Positions 34,677 to 43,403 of a DNA stretch of 64,000 nt are shown here, piece by piece; the stretch's first letter is position 1, and each line of letters starts with the position of its first letter. The translations under genes were made by a program, and so were the position numbers. The notes beneath the pieces were generated by a model, which was not told the DNA's origin, ran no database searches, and saw only the letters and a program-made list of their open reading frames with translations. This DNA is from a bacterium (GTDB taxonomy: Bacteria > Orphanbacterota > Orphanbacteria > Orphanbacterales > Orphanbacteraceae). Location of the stretch: positions 1 to 64,000 of the forward strand of contig JALGYY010000047.1 in the NCBI GenBank assembly GCA_025782575.1, read 5' to 3'.

Positions 34677-35609
34677 GTGGCGGGTATACGGCGTAAGATC
34701 CGGAGGTGGATGCGGAGGAATGGCCGTCTCGACGCTCACAGCTCCGGATTTCACAATCTGTTTCCGAATGGTGCTCGCCTGGAGCGACTGGCGACAGGAT
34801 TTCGCTTCACCGAGGGGCCGGTCTGGCTGCCCCGGGAAGAAGCATTGCTCTTCAGTGATATCCCGGGAAATCGCATCTACCGCATCTCTCGGAATGACAA
34901 CCTTTCTGTATTTCGCGAGCCGAGCGGCCACGCGAACGGCCTTACACTCGATCACGCCGGCCGGCTCATTGCATGCGAACAGGGAAACAGGCGGGTCACC
35001 GCGACGAACGAAGACGGTCATCCGGATGTTGTTGCGGGATCTTATGAGAATCGGAAGCTGAACAGTCCCAACGACGTCGTAGTCAAATCTGACGGTTCGA
35101 TCTGGTTTACCGACCCTCCCTACGGTATCGAATTGACTGAGCAGGAACAGCCCGCGCAGGGGGTTTATCGGGTTCCGCCCGGCGGAGGTGCCCCTGAACT
35201 GGTGGCTGCCGATTTCTCGATGCCGAACGGCCTGGCGTTCTCACCTGACGAGGCGGTTCTCTACATCGACGATTCGTCACAGGAGAAACGGCACATTCGC
35301 CGATTCCAGGTGATCGACGGCGTGCGGCTCGAAGGGGGAGAGGTCTTCCACGACATGAACGTTCGAGAACCGGGAGCGCCGGACGGCATGAAAGTCGATG
35401 AGCAAGGGCGTGTCTGGTGCACAGGGGCCGGAGGTGTCTGGGTACTCTCCCATGAGGGCGAACACCTCGGGACGCTGATCATGCCGGAGAAGCCGTCCAA
35501 TTGTGCCTGGGCAGGTCCGGTTCGATCCACTCTCGTGATTACGGCTGAAACATCGGTCTACAGCATCGAAACGTCCGTCTGCGGCATCGCCTCCCCTATC
35601 CTTTCCTAA
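34677..35609 (+). CDS. SMP-30/gluconolactonase-type beta-propeller hydrolase
   Basis: A 310-residue six-bladed propeller. Metal-site blocks are present: FTEGPVWLPREEALLFSDIP (Glu), NSPNDVVVKSDGSIWFTDPP (Asn), MPNGLAFSPDEAVLYIDDSS (Asn) and PGAPDGMKVDEQGRVWCTGA (Asp). These enzymes hydrolyse sugar lactones such as gluconolactone. GTG start, 5 nt after the oxidoreductase stop, so the oxidoreductase could make the lactone that this enzyme opens. Last gene of the cluster on this strand. Confidence 0.9.
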   Translation: MAGIRRKIRRWMRRNGRLDAHSSGFHNLFPNGARLERLATGFRFTEGPVWLPREEALLFSDIPGNRIYRISRNDNLSVFREPSGHANGLTLDHAGRLIACEQGNRRVTATNEDGHPDVVAGSYENRKLNSPNDVVVKSDGSIWFTDPPYGIELTEQEQPAQGVYRVPPGGGAPELVAADFSMPNGLAFSPDEAVLYIDDSSQEKRHIRRFQVIDGVRLEGGEVFHDMNVREPGAPDGMKVDEQGRVWCTGAGGVWVLSHEGEHLGTLIMPEKPSNCAWAGPVRSTLVITAETSVYSIETSVCGIASPILS

Positions 35610-35690
35610 TTCGGTCGCCCGTTCAATCGGGATCGGCTAAACTGGTCACAACATTATGTATTGCAGAAACGAACTCAAGGAGAGAAGTAC

Positions 35691-36479
35691 GTGAAATGCC
35701 ATGAGGTGGAATATGAGATTTTCGGGGACGACATGCAGGTGGTGGAGGTCGAGCTCGACCCCAACGAATCAGTAATCGCTGAAGCGGGCGCTATGAACTG
35801 GATGGAGGAGCAGATTACGTTCGAGGCGCGCATGGGAGATGGTTCGAAACAGGACGAAGGCGTAATCAGCAAGCTCCTCAGTGCCGGGAAAAGAGTGCTC
35901 ACAGGTGAATCAATTTTCATGACCCATTTCATGAATGCCGGTTCAGGGAAAAAGCGCGTTGCGTTTGCCGCGCCTTACCCCGGAAAAATCATCCCGATCG
36001 ACATGGCGGCGGTAGGCAATGAGCTGATCTGCCAGAAGGATTCATTTCTCTGCGCCGCGCTCGGAACGGAAGTGAGCATTGCCTTCGCCAAACGACTCGG
36101 CACCGGTTTCTTCGGCGGCGAAGGGTTCATTCTGCAGCGACTCCGCGGTGATGGCATGGCATTCGTCCATGCGGGGGGGACCGTGATCAAGAGGGAGCTG
36201 ACAGGAGAAACGCTTCGCGTTGATACGGGTTGTATCGTAGCGTTTTCGCCCGGTATCGATTACGACATTCAGCGGGCGGGTGGGCTCAAATCGATGTTCT
36301 TCGGCGGCGAGGGTCTGTTCCTGGCAACTCTTCGTGGTACAGGTACGATCTATCTGCAGAGCCTGCCGTTTTCGCGGCTCGCCGACCGCGTGTTGGCGCA
36401 TGCCCCCCGTGCGGGGGGAAGCAGGAAGGGTGAAGGGTCCGTCCTCGGCAAACTCGGCAATCTGCTGGACGGAGATTAG
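35691..36479 (+). CDS. TIGR00266/AIM24-family protein
   Basis: A 262-residue beta-rich protein. The family signatures are [53 protein letters not shown], and the repeat [20 protein letters not shown]. Bacterial members are of unknown biochemical function; a mitochondrial homologue (Aim24) affects inner-membrane organisation. The open frame begins at a TTG at 35661, but GTG at 35691 lies behind AAGGAG and fits the family start. It is 14 nt upstream of the selenoprotein gene and probably in the same transcript. Confidence 0.9.
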   Translation: MKCHEVEYEIFGDDMQVVEVELDPNESVIAEAGAMNWMEEQITFEARMGDGSKQDEGVISKLLSAGKRVLTGESIFMTHFMNAGSGKKRVAFAAPYPGKIIPIDMAAVGNELICQKDSFLCAALGTEVSIAFAKRLGTGFFGGEGFILQRLRGDGMAFVHAGGTVIKRELTGETLRVDTGCIVAFSPGIDYDIQRAGGLKSMFFGGEGLFLATLRGTGTIYLQSLPFSRLADRVLAHAPRAGGSRKGEGSVLGKLGNLLDGD

Positions 36480-36493
36480 TCCGGAGATCAGTA

Positions 36494-37084
36494 ATGAGAG
36501 GGTCAATAGTCATGAGAGTCGGGAAAATGCAGGTCGCTGCCATCGCTATCTTTGCGCTTCTCTTCGCGTTCGGGTGCGGTGACGACGAGTCCCCTGTCGG
36601 TGCGAACGGCAACGGTATTCCCACCGGAAACCAGGCGCCGGATTTCGCACTGGCCGATGTCAACTCCTCGTCGGCAACCAATGGTGAAATGGTCTCGCCG
36701 CGGGATTACGAAGGAAAAGTATCGGCATGGTACTTCGGTCGCTCCACCTGAGGTTACTGTCTTAGCCAGTTTGGCTATCTCAACCAGATCCAATCTGAGA
36801 TCAACGAATCAAAGACGGGCCTCGAAATCCACATCCTGGGTCTGAACGGCGCAGGCCACGAAGGGGGAAACGGAACAGTCCCCGATTTCGGAACTCTTCC
36901 CTGGCTTCAGGATACGGACGAGCAACATGTATGGGAGACCTGGTCGGTGACGTACAGAGATGTCGTCATTCTTGATTCTGATAACGAGCCGTTTGCCGTA
37001 TACAATTTAACGGAAAACGATCTTTCCAGGTCGGAGTATCGCGATGCTCTTCGGGCGCTCCTTGATCAGGCAGCCGGAGATTGA
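36494..37084 (+). CDS. Probable selenocysteine-containing thioredoxin-like lipoprotein (TGA read through at 36749-36751)
   Basis: Ordinary translation stops after 85 codons at TGA (36749-36751), but the same frame continues for 110 sense codons to a TGA at 37082-37084. The residues around the TGA are KVSAWYFGRST-U-GYCLSQFGYLN, so U86 takes the place of the first cysteine in a thioredoxin-type C-x2-C motif (UGYC). Before it: signal peptide with lipobox (LLFAFGC), a spacer, and PDFALADVN, the redoxin start; after it: LEIHILGLNG, LPWLQDTDEQ and YRDVVILDSDNEPFAVYNL, typical TlpA/redoxin strands. A SECIS-like hairpin follows directly. GGAG lies 6 nt before the ATG; an ATG at 36512 is also possible. 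The alternative is a Cys-to-stop point mutation in a pseudogene. The protein would be a periplasmic thiol/selenol oxidoreductase. No sel genes are in the window. Confidence 0.8.
36749..36785 (+). promoter_or_regulatory. Candidate bacterial SECIS element
   Basis: After the TGA come 11 nt, then TAGCCA (36763-36768), loop GTT, and TGGCTA (36772-36777): a perfect 6-bp stem. GGTT (36752-36755) can also pair with AACC (36782-36785) as a lower stem with an internal loop. The 11-nt spacing and a loop containing G-U match the known E. coli fdhF SECIS upper stem-loop that SelB binds; the first loop G is 17 nt past the TGA. Confidence 0.65.
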
Positions 37085-37106
37085 GCATTCGGGAGAAGAC
37101 TCAGAA

Positions 37107-38861
37107 ATGCCCCGTATGAGTACCGCTTGGCGCCGCTCTATCGTTTTGCTCTCCATTCTTTCAGTTGCCGCTCTCTTCGGAGGGTGCGGATCTGACGATG
37201 ACGGTGTGGTCGGTCCCGGAGGATCCGAACTCGCCCTTTTCATCAACGAGTTGCTCGCGAACAATTCCACAGGACTTGCTGATCCCGACTTTGGTGAGAA
37301 GAGCGATTGGATCGAGATTTATAACGGCGAAGGTGAAGCGGTCGATATGGGCGGATTCGGGTTGACGGATGATCGTTCCCAACCATTTAAGTGGGTTTTT
37401 CCTGCCGGCACGATGATCCCGGCCGGCGGGTTCCTGATCGTATGGGCAGATGACGGCGACACGACGGCGATCGCCCATCACGCCAACTTCAAGCTGAGTT
37501 CCGGCGGAGAAAAAGCAGTGCTGTTCGATGCCGATGGTAACGTCGTGGATCTCGTTGAATTCGGCGCGCAGGTGGAAGACATCTCCTACGGACGAACGGC
37601 GGACGGCGGAGGCCAGTTCGGCACGTTCACCGTTCCCACGCCGGGAGTGACGAATGGTGCCGCCGTGACACCGGCCGCGATTCATATCAACGAGTTCCTA
37701 GCGGACAATGAAAACGGAATCGTCGATCCGGATTTCGGTGAAACGGGTGACTGGGTGGAGCTCTATAACAGTGGAGACCTGTCGGCCAATATCGGGGGTT
37801 GGACGATGACGGATGATCTCGAGGATCCGGGGCAGTGGACCTTTCCGCCGGGAACTTCAATCGACGGCGGGGGCTTCCTTCTCGTATGGGCCGACAAAAA
37901 CGACACGTCGGCCGTAGCGCATCACACGAATTTCAAGCTGAGCTCCGGGGGCGAATCGATCGGACTTTTCGATGGGGCAGGGAAAGTGGTGGACAGCCTC
38001 ACCTACGGCGAGCAGCAACCAGATGTCTCGTACGGCCGGATCGAGGATGGCGAATCGGAGTTTGCGGGTTTCGGAAGCCCGACGCCCGGGGAAAGTAACG
38101 AGAATTCCACGCCGGACGCGCCCCCCGTCATCCATGCGGTGTGGATCTCGCCGGCATTCCCGACCGCAGAAGATAGCGTCAGGATCACGGCGATCGTTAC
38201 GGACGATATGTCACTCGGTCTGGTCAGGCTTTTTCACAATATCGGCGGCCAGACCGTGGTCGGAATGACCGAGACGGGGGCCGATACATTCTTTGTAGTG
38301 TTACCGCCCCAACCATCCGAAACAGTGGTCGAATACTATATGGAGGCGACGGACGAAGCCCTGCAGGTTACGAGCGCCCCATCAGACGCTCCAGCATCTC
38401 TGTTCAGTTATCTGGTTGCTTCCGCACCTCCGATGGTGGTGATCAACGAGTTTCTCGCGAGCAACGACAGCACCAATATCGATCCCGATTTCGCGGACTA
38501 CGGAGACTGGCTGGAGCTATACAACGCCGGCGCATCTCCGGTCGATCTCGGCGGGTGGTATCTGACTGATGACCTTGCTGATCCGACATTATGGGAGATT
38601 CCTTCAAGTACTTCGCTCGCCGTCGGTGCTCATCTGCTGATCTGGGCGGATGACGGGGACACCACGGGCATCGCTCTTCACACCAATTTCAAGTTGAAGA
38701 GTGGTGGGGAGGAGATCGGGCTCTTCACGGCCGGCCAGGTACCCATGGATACGCTCACCTACGGTGTCCAGGCGACTGACGTATCGTACGGACGATCAAC
38801 CGATGGCGGTTCGGAGTGGGAGTTCTTCGACATACCGACGCCGGGCGAATCGAACGAATAG
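37107..38861 (+). CDS. Lipoprotein with three lamin-tail (LTD) domains
   Basis: A 584-residue lipoprotein (signal IVLLSILSVAALFGGC). Three LTD beta-sandwiches lie at about residues 42-175, 185-320 and 440-580; each has the pattern INE.LA.N, DPDFG/A..(G/S)DW.E(L/I)YN, GG(F/W).(L/M)TDD, (G)FL(L/I)VWAD and FKL.SGGE.(I/A).LF. Between the second and third lies a bacterial Ig-like stretch (VWISPAFPTAEDSVRITAIV). LTD domains in bacteria are extracellular binding modules, often near nucleases or CotH-type proteins; the ligand is unknown. It starts 22 nt after the selenoprotein gene, probably in the same operon. Confidence 0.85.
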   Translation: MPRMSTAWRRSIVLLSILSVAALFGGCGSDDDGVVGPGGSELALFINELLANNSTGLADPDFGEKSDWIEIYNGEGEAVDMGGFGLTDDRSQPFKWVFPAGTMIPAGGFLIVWADDGDTTAIAHHANFKLSSGGEKAVLFDADGNVVDLVEFGAQVEDISYGRTADGGGQFGTFTVPTPGVTNGAAVTPAAIHINEFLADNENGIVDPDFGETGDWVELYNSGDLSANIGGWTMTDDLEDPGQWTFPPGTSIDGGGFLLVWADKNDTSAVAHHTNFKLSSGGESIGLFDGAGKVVDSLTYGEQQPDVSYGRIEDGESEFAGFGSPTPGESNENSTPDAPPVIHAVWISPAFPTAEDSVRITAIVTDDMSLGLVRLFHNIGGQTVVGMTETGADTFFVVLPPQPSETVVEYYMEATDEALQVTSAPSDAPASLFSYLVASAPPMVVINEFLASNDSTNIDPDFADYGDWLELYNAGASPVDLGGWYLTDDLADPTLWEIPSSTSLAVGAHLLIWADDGDTTGIALHTNFKLKSGGEEIGLFTAGQVPMDTLTYGVQATDVSYGRSTDGGSEWEFFDIPTPGESNE

Positions 38862-38869
38862 TCCGGGAT

Positions 38870-38936
38870 AGCCCCCACCCGACCGTGTGAGTTTTCCTCC
38901 CGGGAGGAAGACTCACACAGTCGGGTGGTTGGGGCT
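38870..38936. terminator. Long palindromic hairpin between convergent genes
   Basis: A 67-nt near-perfect palindrome: AGCCCC, ACCCGAC, GTGTGAGT and TTCCTCC on the left pair with GGAGGAA, ACTCACAC, GTCGGGT and GGGGCT on the right, with few mismatches. It starts 8 bp after the LTD stop and reaches the stop codon of the oligopeptidase gene, so it probably ends transcription from both sides. Neither side has a U-tract. Confidence 0.7.
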
Positions 38937-41053
38937 CAATTCAATAGTCCGGCCAGGTCGAGAATGAAGGCGTATTCGAACGCTGTCTCCTCGTGGCGGG
39001 CGAATCGTCCCATCGTGCCGTGATGCCCCGCTTCCATGTTTGTTTTCAAAAGAATCCGGTTGTCGCTTGTGTTGTAAGCTCTGAGCTTCGCCACCCATTT
39101 GGCCGGCTCCCAGTACTGAACCTGACTGTCATGCAGTCCGGTTGTGACAAGCAGGTTGGGGTAATCACGGGCTGAAACATTATCGTAGGGCGAATAGGAC
39201 AGCATGTAGTCGTAGTCTTCTTTTATGTTGGGGTTGCCCCACTCGTCGTATTCGGATGTGGTGAGGGGTATGGATGAATCGAACATAGTGGTAACCACAT
39301 CCACAAACGGCATGGATGCGATGGCGCCATGAAAGAGGTCGGGCCGATCGTTGATGACCACACCGACCAGCAGTCCTCCCGCGCTTCCGCCTACAGCGTA
39401 TAGGCGATCGCTACTGGTATAACCCTCTGCAATGAGATGCTCCGCGCAATCGATGAAATCCCTGAACGTGTTCTTCTTCGCATGTTGCCGTCCATCTTCG
39501 TACCAGGCCCGGCCCAGTTCCGCACCTCCGCGGACGTGGGCGATGGCGAACGTCACACCACGATCGATCAGGCTGAGACGGTACGACCGGAAAGAGGCGG
39601 TCATGTTGCCGCCGTACGAGCCATAAGCGTAGAGATAAAGCGGGCTCGAGCCGTCTCTCTTCATTCCCTTCCTGTAGACGATGGAGATCGGGACGGCCGT
39701 TCCGTCTCGTGCCTCCGCCCAGAGCCGTTCGGTAACGTAATTATCCCGATCAAAACCGCCGAGTATCTCTGTCTGCTTCAGAAGTTCTTTCGACCGTGTG
39801 GTCATGTCGTAGCGAAAGACCGACTCAGGTGTATTGAGCGATGTGTAGCCGATTCGGAGAAGCTCCGTATCCTGCCCCGGGTTTTCATCAAACCAGGCGT
39901 TGTACGCCGGCTCGCCGAAATTGATGAAGTGATGTTCACCACCATCCAGCGGAACGATTCGCATTCGAATCAACCCCTCTTTCCACTCCTTGATTACCAG
40001 ATGTTTTTCGAAAGCAAGCATGTCTTCCAGGAGAACATCTTCGTAGTGAGGAATGACCTCCTTCCAGTTCTCTTCACCCGTTCGACCGACCGGCGTTTCC
40101 ATAATGCGAAAATTCTTCGCATCTCGATTGGAGAGAATGAAGAAGCGATCTCCCAGATGCTCGATTGAGTATTCATGGCCCATTTCGCGCGTCTGAAAGA
40201 TGCGGAACTCGCCGAACGGATCGTCGGCGTCGAGATAACGGATTTCCGTGCTGAGCGTATGTCCCAAATGAATGATGATGTACCTCTCCGATCGGGTCTT
40301 ACCGATCGATGCCCAGAACGTATCATCCTTCTCCTCGTAGACGAGGACGTCCGGCGTCTCGCTTCCCACTTCATGCCGCCAGATTTGATACCACCGTAAG
40401 GTCGAGGGCTCCTGCCTGCTGTAAAAGACATGCCGGTTGTCATTCGACCAGACGACCTGGCCTGTCACATCGGGAATAAGATCGGGAAGAGACTCGCCGG
40501 TGACGAGATCCTTGAAGTGAATGGTGTAGAATCGGCGCCCCTTGGTATCGATACCATAGGCGGCTATGTGACCATCCGGACTGACCGAAGCGCTGCGGGC
40601 TCGAAAAAAGTGGTGTCCTTCGGCGAGCGCGTTCTCGTCGATTACGATCTGTTCGGGCGCGTCGAGAGATCCCTTCTTGCGGCACTGAAACGCAAACTCC
40701 AGATCTTGCTCGAAACGTTCGTAGTAGAAGTATTCATTGTCCAAATAAGGAACAGAGGAGTCGTCCTTCTTGTACCGTTCTTTGATCTCCTCGAAGATCA
40801 CCTTCTGCATGGCGGTCGTGTGGCTCATCACATTTTCTGCATACTCGTTCTCCCGCGTGAGGTAATCGATCACCTCTTCACTTTCTCTCTCCTTCAGCCA
40901 GTAGTAGTTGTCCGTTCGAGTTCCCCCGTGCTCCTGAAACTCGTGCGGAATAATCTCGGCGCGAGGCGGGCTTCCCTCGCTCGCCACCCCGCGGCGAACA
41001 AATACCATTCCGATAATAAGGGAGACAGCAATCAGCAGCAGAACCATACGCAT
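38936..41053 (-). CDS. Oligopeptidase B-like S9A serine peptidase
   Basis: A 705-residue prolyl-oligopeptidase family enzyme with a hydrophobic N-terminus that is a signal peptide or anchor (about 3-24). The propeller covers about 60-410. The catalytic alpha/beta hydrolase has YAVGGSAGGLLVG (Ser557), HDSQVQYWEPAKW (Asp642) and AGHHGTMGR (His677); the Ser-Asp-His spacing of 85 and 35 residues equals that of E. coli oligopeptidase B. It should cleave small peptides after basic residues, here probably in the periplasm. It follows the ZIP gene by 22 nt in the same direction. GAGGG lies 8 nt before the ATG. Confidence 0.92.
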   Translation of the reverse strand: MRMVLLLIAVSLIIGMVFVRRGVASEGSPPRAEIIPHEFQEHGGTRTDNYYWLKERESEEVIDYLTRENEYAENVMSHTTAMQKVIFEEIKERYKKDDSSVPYLDNEYFYYERFEQDLEFAFQCRKKGSLDAPEQIVIDENALAEGHHFFRARSASVSPDGHIAAYGIDTKGRRFYTIHFKDLVTGESLPDLIPDVTGQVVWSNDNRHVFYSRQEPSTLRWYQIWRHEVGSETPDVLVYEEKDDTFWASIGKTRSERYIIIHLGHTLSTEIRYLDADDPFGEFRIFQTREMGHEYSIEHLGDRFFILSNRDAKNFRIMETPVGRTGEENWKEVIPHYEDVLLEDMLAFEKHLVIKEWKEGLIRMRIVPLDGGEHHFINFGEPAYNAWFDENPGQDTELLRIGYTSLNTPESVFRYDMTTRSKELLKQTEILGGFDRDNYVTERLWAEARDGTAVPISIVYRKGMKRDGSSPLYLYAYGSYGGNMTASFRSYRLSLIDRGVTFAIAHVRGGAELGRAWYEDGRQHAKKNTFRDFIDCAEHLIAEGYTSSDRLYAVGGSAGGLLVGVVINDRPDLFHGAIASMPFVDVVTTMFDSSIPLTTSEYDEWGNPNIKEDYDYMLSYSPYDNVSARDYPNLLVTTGLHDSQVQYWEPAKWVAKLRAYNTSDNRILLKTNMEAGHHGTMGRFARHEETAFEYAFILDLAGLLN

Positions 41054-41075
41054 GGAGATACCCTCTGTGAGTGGC

Positions 41076-41837
41076 CTAAATCACAACCTGAACCAGAAGC
41101 ATCAGGCAGAATCCGAACATGAACACCCAGGCGAATCGGGCGTGGGAGATTTCGCTCTTTACGGCGGCGGGGATCATTTCGAGCAGTACCAGATACATCA
41201 TCGCTCCCGCGGCGAAACCGAAGCTCGGAATGAGAAGGGGCTTGAAGAATGATACCATGAGGGCGGCGGGAACGGCTGCGATCGGTTGGGGGATGTTGGA
41301 GAGGACGGCAAGCCAGAAGCACTTCGAAATCGATGCCCCCTCAGCTCGGTAGGGGATGGCGATGGCCAGTCCCTCAGGGATATTGTGGATCGCGATCGCC
41401 ACTGCGATATAGGTGCCGAAATTTTCGATGCCGGACGCATATCCCACGCCTACCGCTACCCCCTCTGGGAAGGAATGCAGGAACATGGCGATCAGGATGA
41501 GAAGCGATCGCTTCGATCCTGTCCCTAGAAAGCCGGATTCTGCGAAACGGCGATTGGCCAGAAATTTGTCCGTTCCGTAGAGAAAGAAGCAACCGAGAAA
41601 GATGCCGAGCAGCAGGAGCAGGATCGTGCTTACATTGTCGGAACGAAGGTGGGGACCGATCAGGTTGAAGACGGAGGCTGAGTACATGAGGCCACCGGCG
41701 AAGGCGTAGCCGAGAGGAACATGCTTCTTCAGGTCGACCCGTCCGAGGGCGACCGGAAGGGCGCCGAGACCGCAGGCGAGCGTGGCGATAAGGCTGGCGG
41801 CACCAGCCATGAAAACGACTTGGGACGTTGAATGCAC
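41076..41837 (-). CDS. ZIP-family divalent metal transporter
   Basis: A 253-residue protein with about eight hydrophobic segments. TM4 has MFLHSFPEGVAVGVGYASG and TM5 AIAIHNIPEGLAIAIPYR, the two H-x2-P-E-G metal-site motifs of ZIP transporters (zinc, iron or manganese uptake). The loop between TM3 and TM4 is short. The open frame reaches 41894, but GTG at 41837 has GGAGG six bases upstream, so it is the better start. First gene of a two-gene leftward unit with the S9A peptidase. Confidence 0.9.
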   Translation of the reverse strand: MHSTSQVVFMAGAASLIATLACGLGALPVALGRVDLKKHVPLGYAFAGGLMYSASVFNLIGPHLRSDNVSTILLLLLGIFLGCFFLYGTDKFLANRRFAESGFLGTGSKRSLLILIAMFLHSFPEGVAVGVGYASGIENFGTYIAVAIAIHNIPEGLAIAIPYRAEGASISKCFWLAVLSNIPQPIAAVPAALMVSFFKPLLIPSFGFAAGAMMYLVLLEMIPAAVKSEISHARFAWVFMFGFCLMLLVQVVI

Positions 41838-41966
41838 GATTCCTCCCGGTCCAATCGCTCCCCTCTTCTTACCCGTTCTCAGCCTCCGGCACAAGCCTGT
41901 TGGAGCCCGCCCGGATCGATGTAATAAAGGCTATCCCCCAATCCTCACTGGTAGTATGGTTGGAGC

Positions 41967-43403
41967 ATGTCATCTACTGAGGAACTCCCCGAGATTCGTC
42001 TCGAAGATCTATCGGAAGCCACGCAGAAGGCGGTCCGCGACATAGGATGGGAAGAGCTGATGCCGGTACAGGCGAAGGCGATTCCTTACATGCTCGCCGG
42101 ACGGGATGTAATGGTCCAATCCAGGACCGGGAGCGGGAAGACGGGAGCGTTTCTGATCCCGGCTTTCGAGCGGATCGATCCGGAGATCGACCATTGCCAG
42201 GTGATCATCATGGTTCCCACCAGGGAACTGGCCCGGCAGGTGGCGGCTGACGCCGAAAAACTGGCCCGGGGGCGCGGCCTCCGGTCGGCTGCGGTGTATG
42301 GCGGCGTGGGGTATGGCGAGCAATTGAGGGTACTCAAAGAAGGTGCTCATCTAGTCGTCGGCACACCCGGTCGGATTCTCGATCACCTCATGCGGCGGTC
42401 ATTTCACCTCGACAAAGTACGGGTCCTCATTTTCGATGAAGCGGACAGGATGCTTTCGATGGGATTCTACCCCGACATGAAGGCGCTGGCCCGGTACCTC
42501 CCGAAAAAGCGAAGCGGTTATATGTTTTCGGCGACCTTCCCGCCGCTCGTATTGTCGTTGTCTAGGCAGTTCCTGAACGAGCCCGAAATGCTCAGTTTGT
42601 CGGCCGGATCCGAGCATGTCGCGGAAACCACGCAGGTCTATTATGAAGTAAACTCGATGGAAAAGGATCGGGGACTGATTCGCATTATCGAAGTAGAGAA
42701 CCCCGATTCCGCGATCATATTCTGCAATACAAAAGCACAGACTCACTATGTAATGAAGGTGCTCCAGCGTTTCGGCTATGACGCGGATGAACTGAGCGCT
42801 GACCTTTCCCAGAGTGCTCGTGAACAGGTGTTAGCCAAGGTATACGGAAAGAAGCTGCGGTTTCTGGTCGCTACCGATGTGGCGGCACGCGGGATCGACA
42901 TCGACAATCTCTCGCATGTCATTCTGTATGACTTCCCTGAGGACCATGAGTCGTACATCCACCGAACCGGCAGGACAGGCCGTGCGGGTGCAGGGGGAGA
43001 GGCGATTTCCCTCGTGGGTGTGCTGGAAAAACTAGAGCTGAAAGCGGTAGCCAAGCGTTATGGCATCGATATGGAACGGCGTGAACTGCCGACGGACGAG
43101 GATGTGCAGGCTGTCGTGACGGAGCGTGTGACGGCTCTGCTCGAAGCGAAACTCCGTGGCCTGGACAACCTGGTCCGGGAGCGCATGGAGCGCATGATGC
43201 CGCTCGCCCGGAATCTGGGTAAGAGTGATGATGAGCTTGCTGTGATCGCCATGCTGATCGACGAGTACTATCAGGAGTCGTTACATGCGGCGCCCACTCC
43301 GGACGGCGAAAAGAAGTCTTCGGGGGACTCCAGTCGTCAGTCGACAGGGTATCGCCCCAAACACCAATCCCAAGGCGGCCGGGGCCGGGGACGGCGCCGC
43401 TAA
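41967..43403 (+). CDS. DEAD-box ATP-dependent RNA helicase
   Basis: A 478-residue superfamily 2 helicase. Motifs in order: Q motif (IGWEELMPVQAKAIPY), I (SRTGSGKTGAF), Ia (PTRELARQ), II (DEAD in VLIFDEADRML), III (SAT in MFSATFPP), IV (AIIFCNTK), V (FLVATDVAARGIDID) and VI (YIHRTGRTGRAG). The last 90 residues are charged and end in an RG/RR-rich tail (GGRGRGRRR) that binds RNA. Probable roles are ribosome assembly, RNA decay or cold adaptation. It is not in an operon. Confidence 0.94.
   Translation: MSSTEELPEIRLEDLSEATQKAVRDIGWEELMPVQAKAIPYMLAGRDVMVQSRTGSGKTGAFLIPAFERIDPEIDHCQVIIMVPTRELARQVAADAEKLARGRGLRSAAVYGGVGYGEQLRVLKEGAHLVVGTPGRILDHLMRRSFHLDKVRVLIFDEADRMLSMGFYPDMKALARYLPKKRSGYMFSATFPPLVLSLSRQFLNEPEMLSLSAGSEHVAETTQVYYEVNSMEKDRGLIRIIEVENPDSAIIFCNTKAQTHYVMKVLQRFGYDADELSADLSQSAREQVLAKVYGKKLRFLVATDVAARGIDIDNLSHVILYDFPEDHESYIHRTGRTGRAGAGGEAISLVGVLEKLELKAVAKRYGIDMERRELPTDEDVQAVVTERVTALLEAKLRGLDNLVRERMERMMPLARNLGKSDDELAVIAMLIDEYYQESLHAAPTPDGEKKSSGDSSRQSTGYRPKHQSQGGRGRGRRR

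Noticed and set aside
36494-36751. An 85-codon lipoprotein gene ending at TGA 36751
   Set aside because: The frame continues with intact redoxin sequence and the TGA replaces a CxxC cysteine, so the short ORF is more likely the first part of a selenoprotein.
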